From: Ariolimax columbianus
Taxonomy: Eukaryota; Mollusca; Gastropoda; Stylommatophora; Arionidae
Direction of reading: 5' to 3'
Assembly: GCA_036924085.1 (NCBI GenBank)
Contig: JAVGWX010000011.1
Coordinates: forward strand, 31,432,386 to 31,496,385
Length of the DNA stretch: 64,000 bases
The translations under genes were made by a program, and so were the position numbers. The notes beneath the pieces are model-generated. The model was not told where the DNA came from and made no database searches. It saw only the letters and a program-made list of their open reading frames with translations. Every line of letters starts with the position of its first letter. Within the stretch, counting starts at the first letter, position 1. This document shows positions 21,973 to 32,744 of the stretch, piece after piece.

Positions 21973-22263
21973 TTACCCCTTTCCTCTTTTCTCCTCAATC
22001 TTGTCATCTACTTCTAGTATCTTCTGTAGAAGACTTTCATGTCGCCAACTCAATCTTTGTTTTTGTATCAGTTTCAGTATGTGTCCTTTTGTTCCTCCAT
22101 CAGTGAGGACATTTTCACTGGGTCTGTAATCTATATAAGTATTTATGCATAATGGAATCATTCTACAATAACACCATATTTCAAACGTTTTCACAATTTT
22201 TTTTAAAATTTTATTTTGTAAGAGTCGATGTTTCAGCCTCATGCAGTGCAATTGGCCATACAT
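21973..22263 (-). mobile_element. RT C-terminal relic
   Basis: Open on the minus strand for 96 codons: KTFEIWCYCRMIPLCIN, IDYRPSENVL, KGHILKLIQKQRLSWRHESL and LQKILEVDDKIEEKRGKG. This follows the pattern of the region after the RT thumb in RTE-like elements (EAFEMWCYRRML..., ILKLIQKRKL.., EGK..GKRGRG). It contains no catalytic residues. Confidence 0.7.
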
Positions 22264-22723
22264 GAGTAGTGATTATTCTTTTCCTCAGCTCTATCTTGAT
22301 TGTTCTTTGAGGTTGGCATTTTCTGGTATTCTCTGATTGCCTATTTTGTCAAACAGCAAAGTTCTCAAATAGTTGCAATAACTGTTTTTAAAATGAAAAA
22401 ATTACTAAGAAAAACAGTAATGACAGACCATTTCTAACAATAGTAAAGAAAATTTTAAAATTCATTGTCTTTTTCCGAAGTTAGGTCTGTAAATTTTGTA
22501 ATAGTATAAAAGATTGAGAGTAAAAGAAAAATATAAAAACAAGAAAAGAAAATGTAAAATGACATAACAAGATTGTTGAAAAAAACAATAAATATTAGGA
22601 TTGCTTGAACACTCAAAAAACAGAAAAGTGGGGATGAAGCGATCATCCTCATAATGAAGTATTACACACGAGAATTAAAATGCATTGACAGGAAGTTACA
22701 TTTTATGAAGTACATAGTATAAT
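22264..22723. other. No feature recognised
   Basis: Very AT-rich. No motif recognised on either strand. Confidence 0.5.
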
Positions 22724-22873
22724 TGTTTGCATTGTGTGTTTAATTAGTGATTAGAGCTTCAGTGGGTTATCTTGTAAGATACACTGAAATGCATGGTAAC
22801 TGATGTTTACATTGTGTGTTTCATTAGGACATAAGGTCATTATTTTGTAAGATACACTGAAACCTATGGTAAC
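22724..22873. repeat. Imperfect direct duplication, about 75-80 bp
   Basis: Two units share tgttt(g/a)cattgtgtgttt, ttgtaagatacactgaaa and atggtaac, starting at about 22724 and 22804. They lie just beyond the 3' end of the RTE-1 gene. Confidence 0.8.
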
Positions 22874-22930
22874 GCATTTACAAATATGTCAACACAATAA
22901 ATTCAGGAATGTGTCTTAGTGGAGTATCTC

Positions 22931-25900
22931 TCATGTAGCATGTCCTTTGTAGAACGTCGCTCCCATCACAGTCTGTCTGAAAGAAACTCGTTCCCTTGCA
23001 AAAATTCCAGCTTCCGCCACTGTCATACTCAGGCACTCCTGGATATCTTGGTGCCATCGTCTTCTTGGTCTACCTCTTCCTCTTTTTCCTGGCACCATAC
23101 CTTCCATCACCGTCCTCTCAAGACCGTTGTGTCTCTTGATGTGACCAAAGCATTTTATAGCCAAAATGTAATTGATAAACCAGTTCTCCTCTATGCTCAA
23201 CTCTTGCCGAATGTCTACATTTGTTCTTTTCTCTGTCCAGGGTATTCTGAGGATCTTTCTGTAACATTTTGACTCGAAGGATTCGATTCTTTGCCTAGAA
23301 GTTTTGGTAATCGTTCATGCTTCACAGCCATAAGCTGCCACAGGAAAAACACAGGCTCTCAAGACTTCTACTTTTATCGTTTTGTTGGTGCCCTGCCATA
23401 ATTTCTTCAGGCTGTTCAGTCTCTGCATTGCCATAGCTAGTCTTCTTCTGATTTCTTTCGAGCAGTCACCATTTTTGTCGATTCTGGAGCCCAGATATTC
23501 AAAATGTGTAACCTGATCTATTTCCTCACCACCCACTGTAAATGTATGCTGACATTGTGTTTTATCGGTGGTCATTATCTTTGTTTTGTTTATGTTTATG
23601 AACAGATTTTGATCTTTATTGTGTCCATTAACGGCAGAAAGTAGCTGCTCTAGCCCTTCCGCACTTCTTGATAGTATCACTGTGTCATCTGCATATCGTA
23701 ACTCTGGAATCTCGTACCCCCCAATCGTAAATGGGTCGAAACTTTCAATGTTCTCGTCTTCTCGCACATTTCTCATTATACATTCCGCATATATGTTGTA
23801 CAGATAAGGTGAGAGGATACATCCCTGTCGGACTCCCTTTTGTACTGCAAACCAATCTGATGTTTGCCCAGATACTCGGACAGCGGCTTGTTGATCTTGG
23901 TATAATGTTTCAATGAGATGGACTATAGGCAAAGGAAACCCCATTTCCTTCATGATTCTCCACAGATTTTGATGTTTTACCGTGTCGAAGGCCTTAGTGT
24001 AATCAATGAAACATGTGTACAGGTCTACATTAAACTCTCTACTTTTTTCATAGATATTCCTTAAATTGAATATGTGGTCCCGGGTCCCTCTGTCTTTCCT
24101 AAAACCTGCCTGGACTATGTGAATTTCAGATTCAAACCTTTTCTCTATCCTTCTTAATAGGATTCGTAGGAGTATCTTGCTAGCATGGCTGATCAGTGCG
24201 ATAGTTCGGTAGTTCGTGCACAGCTTCAGGCTGCCTTTTTTGGGGAGGGGAATATAAATTGATTTCTTCCATGCTTCTGGCCACTCTGCACTGTGCCATA
24301 TCTGTTTACACAGCTTGTGGTAGACTCGAGCACATGCCTCTCCTCCTGCTTGTATTAGCTCTGCTGGGATATCATCGCATCCTGAGGACTTTCCCTTTTT
24401 CAGGCTTTTAATTGCAGAGCGTACTTCTTCCAATGTTGGTTCAGGTTCTTTCTCATCCTTTGGTAGGATTGTAACTGAGCGCTTTGTGCTGTCTCCATAC
24501 ATGGTTCTGCAGTACTCTCTCCATCTATTCAGTATGTCTTTGGTTTCTGTTAGTGTGTTATCCTCTTCGTCATTTATGACATGTGGAACCGGACGGAATT
24601 CCCTTGTCAGTGTTCTTATTGCTTTGAATGCATCTCTTTCTTTGCCTTGTTGTTGTAGGTTTTCTTTATCCTTACATGTTTCTACTATGTATCTTCTTTT
24701 ATCTTTTCTTATTTCTCTTCTAACTTTTCTTGCGCAGTTTTTATATGCTGTGTTGGTCCCCTTACTTCCCATTTGTTTTAATTGTTGCCTTTCTGCAATG
24801 AGTTTCTGTGTTTTCTCTGTTATGTAGTTCTGTGTCTTGTGCAATATCTTTGGAATCATTTCTTTTGCTGTCGAGATCAAAATCTCCCTTACGTACGATG
24901 TCAACTCCTCAGATGTCATCTCTTCCTGTATAGCAAGCAACGCCTCAAATTTGTTTTCTACTTTGATGTTGTATTCAGTAGGTATTGCTGATACATCGAA
25001 GCGTATTGGCTGGCAACCTTTGTAGATCCTGCGTAGTCTTGTTTGGAAAACTGCAAACAGTAATTCGTGGTCCGTATCGCAGTCTGCTCCTGGCAGCGTT
25101 TTTGTCGCCAGCACATTTGATCTCCATCTTTGTTGCACTAGGATGTAGTCTATTTGGTTTCTGCTGTTGCCATCAGGGGAGGTCCACGTGTACAATCTTC
25201 GTGGATGTTGTTTGAAGAAGGTGTTGGCAATGGAGAGGTTGTTTTCCGTGCAGAATTCAACCAGTCTTTCTCCTCGCTCATTTCTGTGTCCCAAACCAAA
25301 AAGTCCTCGAACACTTCTCTCCTCTTCGGCTCTTTCCTCTCCGACTTTCGCATTGAAATCTCCAATGATGACCAAGATGTCTCTTTTTTCAACTTTTTCC
25401 ATCGCTTCTTGCAAGGTGTTATAAAAATCATCCATTTCACAATCGTCTGCTGCTGATGTTGGTGCATACACTTGAATTATTGTTAAATTTCTAGTCTTTT
25501 TCTTTAGTCTGATTACAATTATGCGGTCGTTGACTGGATTGTAACCGAGTAGTGAAGGTGCTGTCTTCTTTGACAGAATAAAGCCGACCCCGCTTTGTCC
25601 ACCCTTGTCCGTCCCAGAGTATATGAATGTTTCTCCTGAGGAGCTCGTACAGTGCCCTTGACCGGCCCATCTATGCTCAGAGACTCCAAGAATCTCTATC
25701 TTGGTTCTCTTCATTTCTCTTCCGATCATGAATAACTCGCCCTGGTATAGGCTCCTGACATTCCAGGTGCCTATTCTTAGTTTTGTTTTTAGTCCCATTT
25801 CAGAGTTGTCCACTGTAATGCAGTCATGCTTTAGGCCGTCATCTCTATTACTTGTACTGACTCTGAAATTGGCCTCTTCCCCAGTTGGCGTCGATGATCT

Positions 25901-25957
25901 GCCTGGTCTGAGGGCCTCACCATAAGATCTTTGAGTTTCGTTTCTCTCGACTGTCAT
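22931..25957 (-). pseudogene. RTE-1: nearly intact endonuclease-reverse transcriptase, one in-frame stop
   Basis: Read from 25957 to 22931, this is an 880-codon open stretch, one TGA at 23315-23317, then 127 more codons in the same frame to a TGA at 22931-22933. The endonuclease covers about residues 60-300: GTWNVRS at 63-69, SEHRW around E94, VYAPT at 163-167, GDFNAKVG at 199-206, NQIDYI at 267-272 and TDHELL with H297. The RT covers about 500-880: CDDIPAELI at 527-535, NYRTIALIS at 582-590, QAGFRKDRGTRD at 616-627, FIDYTKAFDTV at 650-660, GVRQGCILSP at 708-717, YADDTV with D757 and D758, and YLGS at 821-824. After the stop come RQRIESFESKCYRKIL, IKRHNGLE and GKRGRGRPRRRWHQDI. The sister copy at 20.6 kb has TGG (W) at the TGA site. 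All expected catalytic residues are present. The start chosen is the first ATG of the open frame; an earlier start is possible. Confidence 0.93.
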
Positions 25958-26298
25958 AGGTTTCTTGGCATTTTACATCCAGTAGTTTGCCATTGCTTTC
26001 TGGACATTGTTCTGGCCGCTTACCAACTATGGTCTCTGGACTCCAACTATGGTCTCTGCATGGTAGAGCAGCTTTTTTTTTTACTCTTCTACCTGTCAAT
26101 GGTGACTTGTTCTCCTATTGTCCAGGTATGACTGGATCCAGCATTGCATGTTGCCTTGAATCCCGCTTCTACCTAGTTTTGCAATAAGTTTCAATACCTA
26201 ATCGAAGGCCTGATTGTATCAACCCATAGTGCTAGAACCTTTTTCTCCTTTTGGAAGGAATCTTCTACCAATTGTGATAAGTAAGTGACTATGTTATG
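25958..26298 (-). other. Upstream flank of RTE-1, probable 5' UTR
   Basis: A second minus-strand frame (26099-25917) overlaps the start of the RTE-1 gene but shows no recognisable domain. There is a direct duplication of ccaactatggtctctg near 26022-26058. The true 5' end of the element is not visible; the 26-bp array begins at about 26299. Confidence 0.45.
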
Positions 26299-28248
26299 TC
26301 TGACCAGACATCAGTTTCCTCTCACCTGACGAGACGTTAGTCTCCTCTCACCTGACCAGACGTTAGTCTCCTCTCACCTGACCAGACGTTAGTCTCCTCT
26401 CACCTGACCAGACGTCAGTCTCCTCTCACCTGACCAGACGTTAGTCTCTGCTCACCTGACCAGACGTTAGTCTCCTCTCACCTGACGAGACGTTAGTCTC
26501 CTCTCACCTGACCAGACGTTAGTCTCCTCTCACCTGACCAGACGTCAGTCTCCTCTCACCTGACCAGACGTTAGTCTCCTCTCACCTGACCAGACGTTAG
26601 TCTCCTCTCACCTGACCAGACGTTAGTCTCCTCTCACCTGACGAGACGTCAGTTTCCTCTCACCTGACCAGACGTTAGTCTCCTCTCACCTGACCAGACG
26701 TTAGTCTCCTCTCACCTGACCAGACGTCAGTCTCCTCTCACCTGACGAGACGTTAGTCTCCTCTCACCTGACCAGACGTTAGTCTCCTCTCACCTGACCA
26801 GACGTTAGTCTCCTCTCACCTGACCAGACGTTAGTCTCCTCTCACCTGACCAGACGTTAGTCTCCTCTCACCTGACCAGACGTCAGTCTCCTCTCACCTG
26901 ACGAGACGTTAGTCTCCTCTCACCTGACCAGACGTTAGTCTCCTCTCACCTGACCAGACGTTAGTCTCCTCTCACCTGACCAGACGTTAGTCTCCTCTCA
27001 CCTGACCAGACGTTAGTCTCCTCTCACCTGACCAGACGTTAGTCTCCTCTCACCTGACGAGACGTCAGTCTCCTCTCACCTGACCAGACGTTAGTCTCCT
27101 CTCACCTGACCAGACGTCAGTCTCCTCTCACCTGACCAGACGTCAGTCTCCTCTCACCTGACCAGACGTCAGTCTCCTCTCACCTGACCAGACGTTAGTC
27201 TCCTCTCACCTGACGAGACGTCAGTCTCCTCTCACCTGACGAGACGTCAGTCTCCTCTCACCTGACGAGACGTCAGTCTCCTCTCACCTGACCAGACGTC
27301 AGTTTCCTCTCACCTGACCAGACGTTAGTCTCCTCTCACCTGACGAGACGTTAGTCTCCTCTCACCTGACCAGACGTTAGTCTCCTCTCACCTGACCAGA
27401 CGTCAGTCTCCTCTCACCTGACCAGACGTCAGTCTCCTCTCACCTGACCAGACGTTAGTCTCCTCTCACCTGACCAGACGTCAGTTTCCTCTCACCTGAC
27501 CAGACGTTAGTCTCCTCTCACCTGACGAGACGTTAGTCTCCTCTCACCTGACCAGACGTTAGTCTCCTCTCACCTGACCAGACGTTAGTCTCCTCTCACC
27601 TGACGAGACGTCAGTCTCCTCTCACCTGACCAGACGTTAGTCTCCTCTCACCTGACCAGACGTTAGTCTCCTCTCACCTGACCAGACGTTAGTCTCCTCT
27701 CACCTGACCAGACGTCAGTCTCCTCTCACCTGACCAGACGTCAGTCTCCTCTCACCTGACCAGACGTCAGTCTCCTCTCACCTGACCAGACGTCAGTCTC
27801 CTCTCACCTGACCAGACGTCAGTCTCCTCTCACCTGACGAGACGTTAGTCTCCTCTCACCTGACCAGACGTTAGTCTCCTCTCACCTGACCAGACGTCAG
27901 TCTCCTCTCACCTGACGAGACGTCAGTCTCCTCTCACCTGACGAGACGTCAGTCTCCTCTCACCTGACCAGACGTCAGTCTCCTCTCACCTGACCAGACG
28001 TCAGTCTCCTCTCACCTGACCAGACGTCAGTCTCCTCTCACCTGACCAGACGTCAGTCTCCTCTCACCTGACCAGACGTTAGTCTCCTCTCACCTGACCA
28101 GACGTCAGTCTCCTCTCACCTGACGAGACGTCAGTTTCCTCTCACCTGACGAGACGTCAGTCTCCTCTCACCTGACCAGACGTCAGTCTCCTCTCACCTG
28201 ACGAGACGTCAGTTTCCTCTCACCTGACCAGACGTTAGTCTCCTCTCC
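26299..28248. repeat. 26-bp satellite array, about 75 units
   Basis: Continuous head-to-tail units of 26 bp, typically tgaccagacgttagtctcct plus ctcacc. Two positions vary repeatedly: c/g in gac(c/g)agacg and t/c in acgt(t/c)agt, giving a small set of unit types that recur in blocks. Rare variants include ttcctc for ctcctc and a single tctctgctc. All three plus-strand frames contain stops. It abuts the RT relic at 28259 on the right. A near-identical single monomer is at 2895-2922. Confidence 0.97.
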
Positions 28249-28258
28249 CCTTTGACTA

Positions 28259-29110
28259 GTGTGAACAGCTGTAAAAAAGAAATCAGAAAGAGAACAGGTA
28301 TGTCCAAGATGGTATTCAACAACATGCGACACAGACTGACATCCAAACAGATCAATCAGAATTGAAAAATAAGAATCGCCAGGTGTTATGTATACTCGTC
28401 ACTACTTTATGGCGCAGAAACATGGACAATGAATAACAAGTGGGAAAAGAGTATTGAAGCCTTCGAAATGTGGGAAAATAGAAGAATGGGTCGCATTTCT
28501 TGGAAAGAGAAGAAAACAAATTTGGAGGTATTGAAGAAGTTGGGAGTGAAAAAAGAATTAATGACCGAAATCAGGGTTAGACAGTTACGTTATTTGGGCC
28601 ATATAACAAGACATACCTCCTTGTTGAAGATCATACACGGAGGGGGGGGGGGGCTATTGTGGAAGGCAGTCGTTCAAGAGTCAGACAAGGTTTTAAATGG
28701 GTGGATAACATCAGGAGATGGACTGGAAAGAGCCTCTCAGATTGCACCATTACGGCAAGAGATAGAGTACACTGGAGATCCATTGAGGCAAGAGATAGAG
28801 TACACTGGAGATCCATTGAGACAAGAGATAGAGTACACTGGAGATCCATTGAGGCAAGAGATAGAGTACACTGGAGATCCATTGAGACAAGAGATAGAGT
28901 ACACTGGAGATCCATTGAGACAAGAGATAGAGTACACTGGAGATCCATTGAGGCAAGAGATAGAGTACACTGGAGATCCATTGAGGCAAGAGATAGAGTA
29001 TACTGGAGATCCATTGAGGCAAGAGATAGAGTACACTGGAGATCCATTGAGACAAGAGATAGAGTACACTGGAGATCCATTGCAGCCGACCTTCGATGCG
29101 GAGATTTGAA
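28259..29110 (+). mobile_element. RTE-like RT C-terminal relic containing a 33-bp repeat
   Basis: Reads CKKEIRKRTGMSKMVFNNMR (thumb) from about 28268, then RIARCYVYSSLLYGAETWTM at about 28375-28430, EAFEMWENRRMGRISWKEKK, LRYLGHITRHTSLLKIIHG, and a G run (about 28641-28652) that shifts the frame. After it come SRSRVRQGFKWVDNIRRWTG and KSLSDCTITARDRVHWRSI. That last segment is amplified ten times and ends in AADLRCGDLN, the usual end of this RT type. No catalytic residues are included and the element is inactive. Confidence 0.85.
28755..29084 (+). repeat. 33-bp minisatellite (10 units) inside RT coding sequence
   Basis: Ten units of 33 bp starting gcaagagatagagtacactg. In the RT frame each encodes ARDRVHWRSIE, or T for A, with a single H-to-Y change in one unit. 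The sequence before (SDCTIT) and after (AADLRCGD) is the normal flank of one such unit in RT C-termini. The period is a multiple of three, so the frame is kept. Confidence 0.95.
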
Positions 29111-29199
29111 TCTTTCCTTCAAGTGCAAAGCATGTCTTCACTTTGGGTGCACTCCAACGTTTCCCTGGGAATGCCAGGCACAGCTTAAAATATCCTATT

Positions 29200-29865
29200 G
29201 TGTAATTGGTAAGGGCAGACGAGCAACATCCTCACTGCCAAATGGATTAATGTCCCCTTACCATGGATCTCTGGACATAGTGAGCTACCAGGAAACGAGA
29301 TGGCCGACAGAGTGGCAAAAACAGAATCCTCCAAAACAGCAATTGGATAGACCCTGCAGTAACCACACAGCAAAACGAATTATAAGAATAATACTCGGGA
29401 AATCTGGATGAACAGGTGGGCGACGGGAACAACAGGTGGGCGACGGGAACAACAGGTGAGTGACGGGAACAACAGGTGGGTGACGGGAACAACAGGTGGG
29501 CGACGGGAACAACAGGTGGGCGACGGGAACAAAAGGCCGCAGTGTATTTAGCGAAATGTCACAGCCAAAAGGTAACGATGACATAAATAAACTACAAAAA
29601 AGAGATCAAAGTCTAATTTTTCAGTTCCGAACAGGACATACCAGAGTTAATATCCATTTGAACCGCATCAATCCCCAGCACCTGCCCTTGTGCAGACATT
29701 GCTCTCATCCTGATGAAACAGTTCGACACCTACTCATTGAGTGCAAGGCGCTTGCGGACATGAGGAGAAGATCCTTACAAGTACTGCCGACAATTGCCAA
29801 CATACTGCACGGAGCAATGAAACAACTAAGGAGATCTGTATTTGCGAAGCGTGTTCAAATGTAAC
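29200..29865 (+). mobile_element. RNase H to C-terminal fragment of a jockey-like element, containing a 20-bp repeat
   Basis: Near 29240-29320 the frame reads AKWINVPLPWISGHSELPGN and EMADRVAKTESS (final RNase H motifs, H and D present). Then follows NRWATGTTG, which is expanded into a 20-bp repeat. After it come the open C-terminal stretch SVFSEMSQPKGNDDINKLQK, RDQSLIFQFRTGHTRVNIHL, CRHCSHPDETVRHLLIEC and a QLRRSVFAKRVQM end with stop at 29862-29864. It is of the same general type as the minus-strand fragment at 36390-36840. The last codons read into the arm of the mariner fold-back. Confidence 0.82.
29411..29530 (+). repeat. 20-bp minisatellite (6 units) inside retrotransposon coding sequence
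   Basis: Six head-to-tail units aacaggtgggcgacgggaac with a few transitions. Entering and leaving, the reading is (N)NRWATGT, then KGRSVFSEM, matching the usual RW..GTTGRA.Y segment of these elements once. 20 bp is not a multiple of three, so the middle units break the frame. Confidence 0.93.
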
Positions 29866-30480
29866 CGGACTAAACTGCAACAAGTGAACATACGTACGAT
29901 GCGCATGATGGCGTTACTTCTTGTGTAAACAGCACATGCCAACCGTCAAGTTTGCAAAATGTCATTATCCTCCGACTCATAGTTTTCTCAGCAGATCGTT
30001 GAAAACATGACAGATATGATGCGGAATCCGCCCAGAGTTGATCAGCGAGCGGTTATTCGGTTTCTAACAGCTGAAGGATGTCGACCAAGATCGTGAGTTA
30101 ACGAAAGATCTTCCGAGACCAGGTCAGGCGTATATTGTTGCGTTAACTCACGTTCTTCTCTAAACATCGTTGTCCAGTTCTTCACTGTTGTCTTCGACAC
30201 ACTTTTGTCACCATTCACTGCCTGCATTCTGTGATGAATTTTAACTGGTTGACATCCTTCAGACATTAGAAACCGAATCACCGCTCGCTGATCAACTCTG
30301 GACGGATTCCGTCTCACCCCTGCCATGTTTTCAACGAAATTCTAAGAAAACTATGATTCGGAAGATACTGACATTTTGCAAACTTGACGGTTGGTATGTG
30401 CTATTTACTCAAGAAGTGACGTTATCATTGGCATCGTACGTATGTTCACTTGGTGCAGTTAGGTCCGGTTTCATTTGAAC
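29845..30480. mobile_element. Mariner-like fold-back: two transposase 5' ends in inverted orientation
   Basis: The outer arms are inverted repeats. Plus strand from about 29848 (gcgtgttcaaatg, aaccgga, caagtgaacatacgtacgat, aaccgtcaagtttgcaaaat) matches the minus strand from about 30483. Both arms reach a transposase start: right arm, minus strand, MAGVRRNPSRVDQRAVIRFL, SEGCQPVKIHHRM, KSVSKTTVKNWTTMFREERE, the mariner N-terminal helix-turn-helix pattern. The left arm has VDQRAVIRFLTAEGC, then a deletion to RELTKDLPRPGQAYIV. The catalytic D,D(34)D part is absent. A short cgttaactcacg palindrome lies near the junction. Confidence 0.8.
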
Positions 30481-30599
30481 ACGCCACGTATGTAAGAATG
30501 GCATTGGGCTGCCAAAAGCAGGCTTTCTCATCAGCTTTTAAATATCCACAACAGCATTAATAATTTATCCATCTGGTTCCAGCTGGAACACACGGCCGC

Positions 30600-31020
30600 T
30601 CAAATGCTCACCATATGTTTATATTATGCTCGCGTTCTCTTGAATTCTTCATCTGAACTTGACACCTCTTCTTCCAGTGTTCACACCGCGTGTTGTGGTC
30701 TTCTAACTCGTCTGTATGCGATACCCTAATCACATGCCATGTTTTCGAGCCATTTAGCAGAACCGCTAAAATGCCTAATCGTATTTCCATGCCAAACACT
30801 GCCAAGTTCCATTTTGGGCGAAGAGAGCCGAAAGCAAATCTGGCCTTGTTAATCCTCACATTAAGATCGTGGTTCTGTTTCTCCCCTATTTGTCAATGCG
30901 ACTTTCCCAGACATGTAAAACCCTGCACTTCTTCAATTATCTGACCATTAATCTATATGGGGGCCTGTGTGTGTGTGTGTTATTTGTTATGATTATCTTT
31001 GTTCCTTCACGCTAATCTGC
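30600..31020 (-). mobile_element. RT relic, thumb region
   Basis: On the minus strand: QAPI..INGQIIEEVQGFTCLG from about 30965, a damaged stretch, RINKARFAFGSLRPKWNLAV from about 30858, LGILAVLLNGSKTWHVI, then TDELEDHNTRCEHWKK. It follows the pattern I.G..IEEV..FTYLGS, RI.KAR.AF..L..IW and VLLYGSETW of non-LTR RTs. Truncated on both sides; the catalytic box is not included. A short GT run lies at about 30967-30980. Confidence 0.7.
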
Positions 31021-31186
31021 AATGCAGTATTCGGTTGTTTTTGATATTATTCTGTCCGTTTTATCCTGTTTGTCTTGTTGCTTGTGTGACAGTACAGATC
31101 TTTATTAACCAATCAACCCGTTTTAGATCCCTGTGGAGCACTTGTATTTTACAAATGCACACTAATTTAACAACATGTTGTGCTGT
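31021..31186. other. No feature recognised
   Basis: Short AT-rich stretch between an RT relic and SINE-C. Confidence 0.5.
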
Positions 31187-31410
31187 TGTGGGGATTCGTG
31201 GCGAAGTGGTTAAGCCGGCGGGCTTCGTTATCAGGTGGTGTGGGTTCGACTCCGGACTCCCCCGTCTTTTTCACGGGTGCTTGATTCAGAGGCCCCTGCA
31301 TCTCGTGGTCGCCCCCTAGTCGTCTTGTCATTGACTTGCCACTGAAGTCGGTCGGCTCGAGACGAGAGAGTGAGGATTAAAAGTAGCGAGGTTAATCCTT
31401 ACTAAAAATA
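31187..31410 (+). mobile_element. tRNA-derived SINE (SINE-C)
   Basis: tRNA-like head with box A at 31199-31215 (tggcgaagtggttaagc) and a perfect box B at 31243-31253 (ggttcgactcc). The body includes tcttgtcattgacttgccac and gtcggctcgagacgagagag, and ends near taaaagtagcgaggttaatc. It does not share its body with SINE-A or SINE-B. Only one copy is in the window, so the right boundary is approximate. A true tRNA gene is unlikely because the anticodon arm and 3' half do not fold as expected by eye. Confidence 0.78.
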
Positions 31411-31554
31411 GGGCTAGCAAAATAAATTATGCCATAATCGTCTACGATGGACGGCGGCCTTTGTCTTTTTTTGTGCTGTTGCATCTACCGAAGATTTTGT
31501 GGCTTCAAATTTATTTTTAAAAACAGACATCCAGGCCAATGCCCAGCACTCCCT

Positions 31555-31740
31555 TTTGCAGTGGCAGGTTACATTTTTGTTGTTGTAAATTGTTTCCCTA
31601 TCTGTTTTTTTCTGGCGGAGGAATGTCCTTCCCATCCCGGACCGTAGTTTCTTAGGCTATATCAGGGCATCTTAACCAGTGCTTGGATACGTGTGTGCGT
31701 CTGTCTGTACCTATGAAAGGGTGATCTCACAGGTCAAGGA
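31555..31740 (-). mobile_element. Dispersed repeat family D, copy 3
   Basis: Reverse complement shares cataggtacagacagacgca, tatccaagcactggtta, ctgatatagcctaag, actacggtccgggatggga, cctccgccag and a tacaacaacaaaaat tail. Its 5' part is lost. Confidence 0.8.
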
Positions 31741-32057
31741 CAGTCTACTGTAGATACAGGCCTTCTGACTTACGGGAAATCATTTTGGAACGTCATATTC
31801 CAAGGCTGACTAAAGAACGGAACTTGCATGTGTTAATTATAATAGCGTGTTTGGGAAACAAAGATGGATATACAGTAGGTTTCGTGGAAGGAATCTGTGA
31901 AAAGATCACTATCAACAGTGATTTTAGTGATTAGTGTTTTGTATCGTGAATTTAGTTGTATTTCTCTTTGTAGAGCATGGCTTGATTATAAACCATGGCA
32001 CGAGTAAGAAGGCATCTCAGTCATTTGGATGTGTACACGACTGGCAATCAGACGTAG
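31741..32057. other. No feature recognised
   Basis: About 320 bases with no RT motif, SINE box or repeat shared elsewhere in the window. Confidence 0.5.
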
Positions 32058-32280
32058 CGAGTCTGCCCTGCTGCAGCCTGTTATTCAGGATCACCGCAAG
32101 TAGGTGTTGAAGGGTCTTGGCAGCTTTGGTTCGCTGGCTCTGACGCTAGCAGTCAGCTATGGGTCGCTGACCGCTGCAGCTCATGCGCTACTCAGCATAT
32201 TGATCTCAACTGGGGAATGAACTCAAGACCACTCAGATGCGAAGCCAACGCGATAACCACTGCGCTACGCTGCTCCCATT
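32058..32280 (-). mobile_element. SINE-B copy 2, with tRNA-like head, 3'-truncated
   Basis: On the minus strand it starts near 32279 with gggagcagcgtagcgcagtg, has a box A-like stretch (tagcgcagtggttatcgcg) at about 32249-32270 and a degenerate box B (gagttcattcc) at 32213-32224. The body (gctgagtagcgcatgagctg, tcatagctgactgctagcgt in the 8-kb copy) aligns with SINE-B at 8147-8500. It breaks off before the shared tail domain. Confidence 0.83.
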
Positions 32281-32744
32281 AAAGCCTACAACCCTGATGT
32301 ATTTAAAATTTTGTAAAAAATCGCTTCCAATAAAATTATCTCTTATAAAGGTCATTACAATGTATTGTATTCCACAAAAGGTTCAGACTTCCACGAAGGC
32401 CAAAGAAGACTCCGTTTGCTTGTTAAAATACTTGATGTAAATTTACATTTGACGTGGTTGAATATTGACGTCCAAAATCGTTTAGAAACAAAATATTGTC
32501 GGTGTTAGATTTAATCTTGCATGGTGTGATCTTTAATGTGGTAACGGTTGGGACTCTGTTAGGTGGTGTGAGACTGTGAGGAGGAGGTGGTGGGTAGGGG
32601 AAAGATGTGGGGGCGTAGTGGAAGGAGTGATTGTTTAGTGAGGAGTGTTTTAGAAGGATTGAATTTAGTGAAGGCTGTTGGTGTTTTGGAGAATATTCAC
32701 ACAGAACTGGTGCGTGGTTGTTAGCGCGAGTTTGCGGTAATTTA
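32281..32744. other. No feature recognised
   Basis: AT-rich, then a G-rich stretch (about 32560-32640) with gaggaggtggtgggtagggg. No gene or repeat recognised. Confidence 0.5.

Noticed and set aside
26299..28248. 26-bp array as CRISPR or as tandem CRE-like (CGTCA) regulatory sites
   Set aside because: No spacers; the CGTCA half-site arises from a single variable base in some units only and no gene lies nearby to regulate.
26299..28248. Origin of the 26-bp satellite from RT coding sequence, like the 41-bp one
   Set aside because: No frame of the monomer resembles RT and a solo monomer occurs beside a non-coding dispersed repeat; only the position next to an RT thumb is suggestive.
31187..31410. 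Functional tRNA gene
   Set aside because: Box A and box B are good, but the 3' half does not complete a cloverleaf by eye and a SINE-like body follows.
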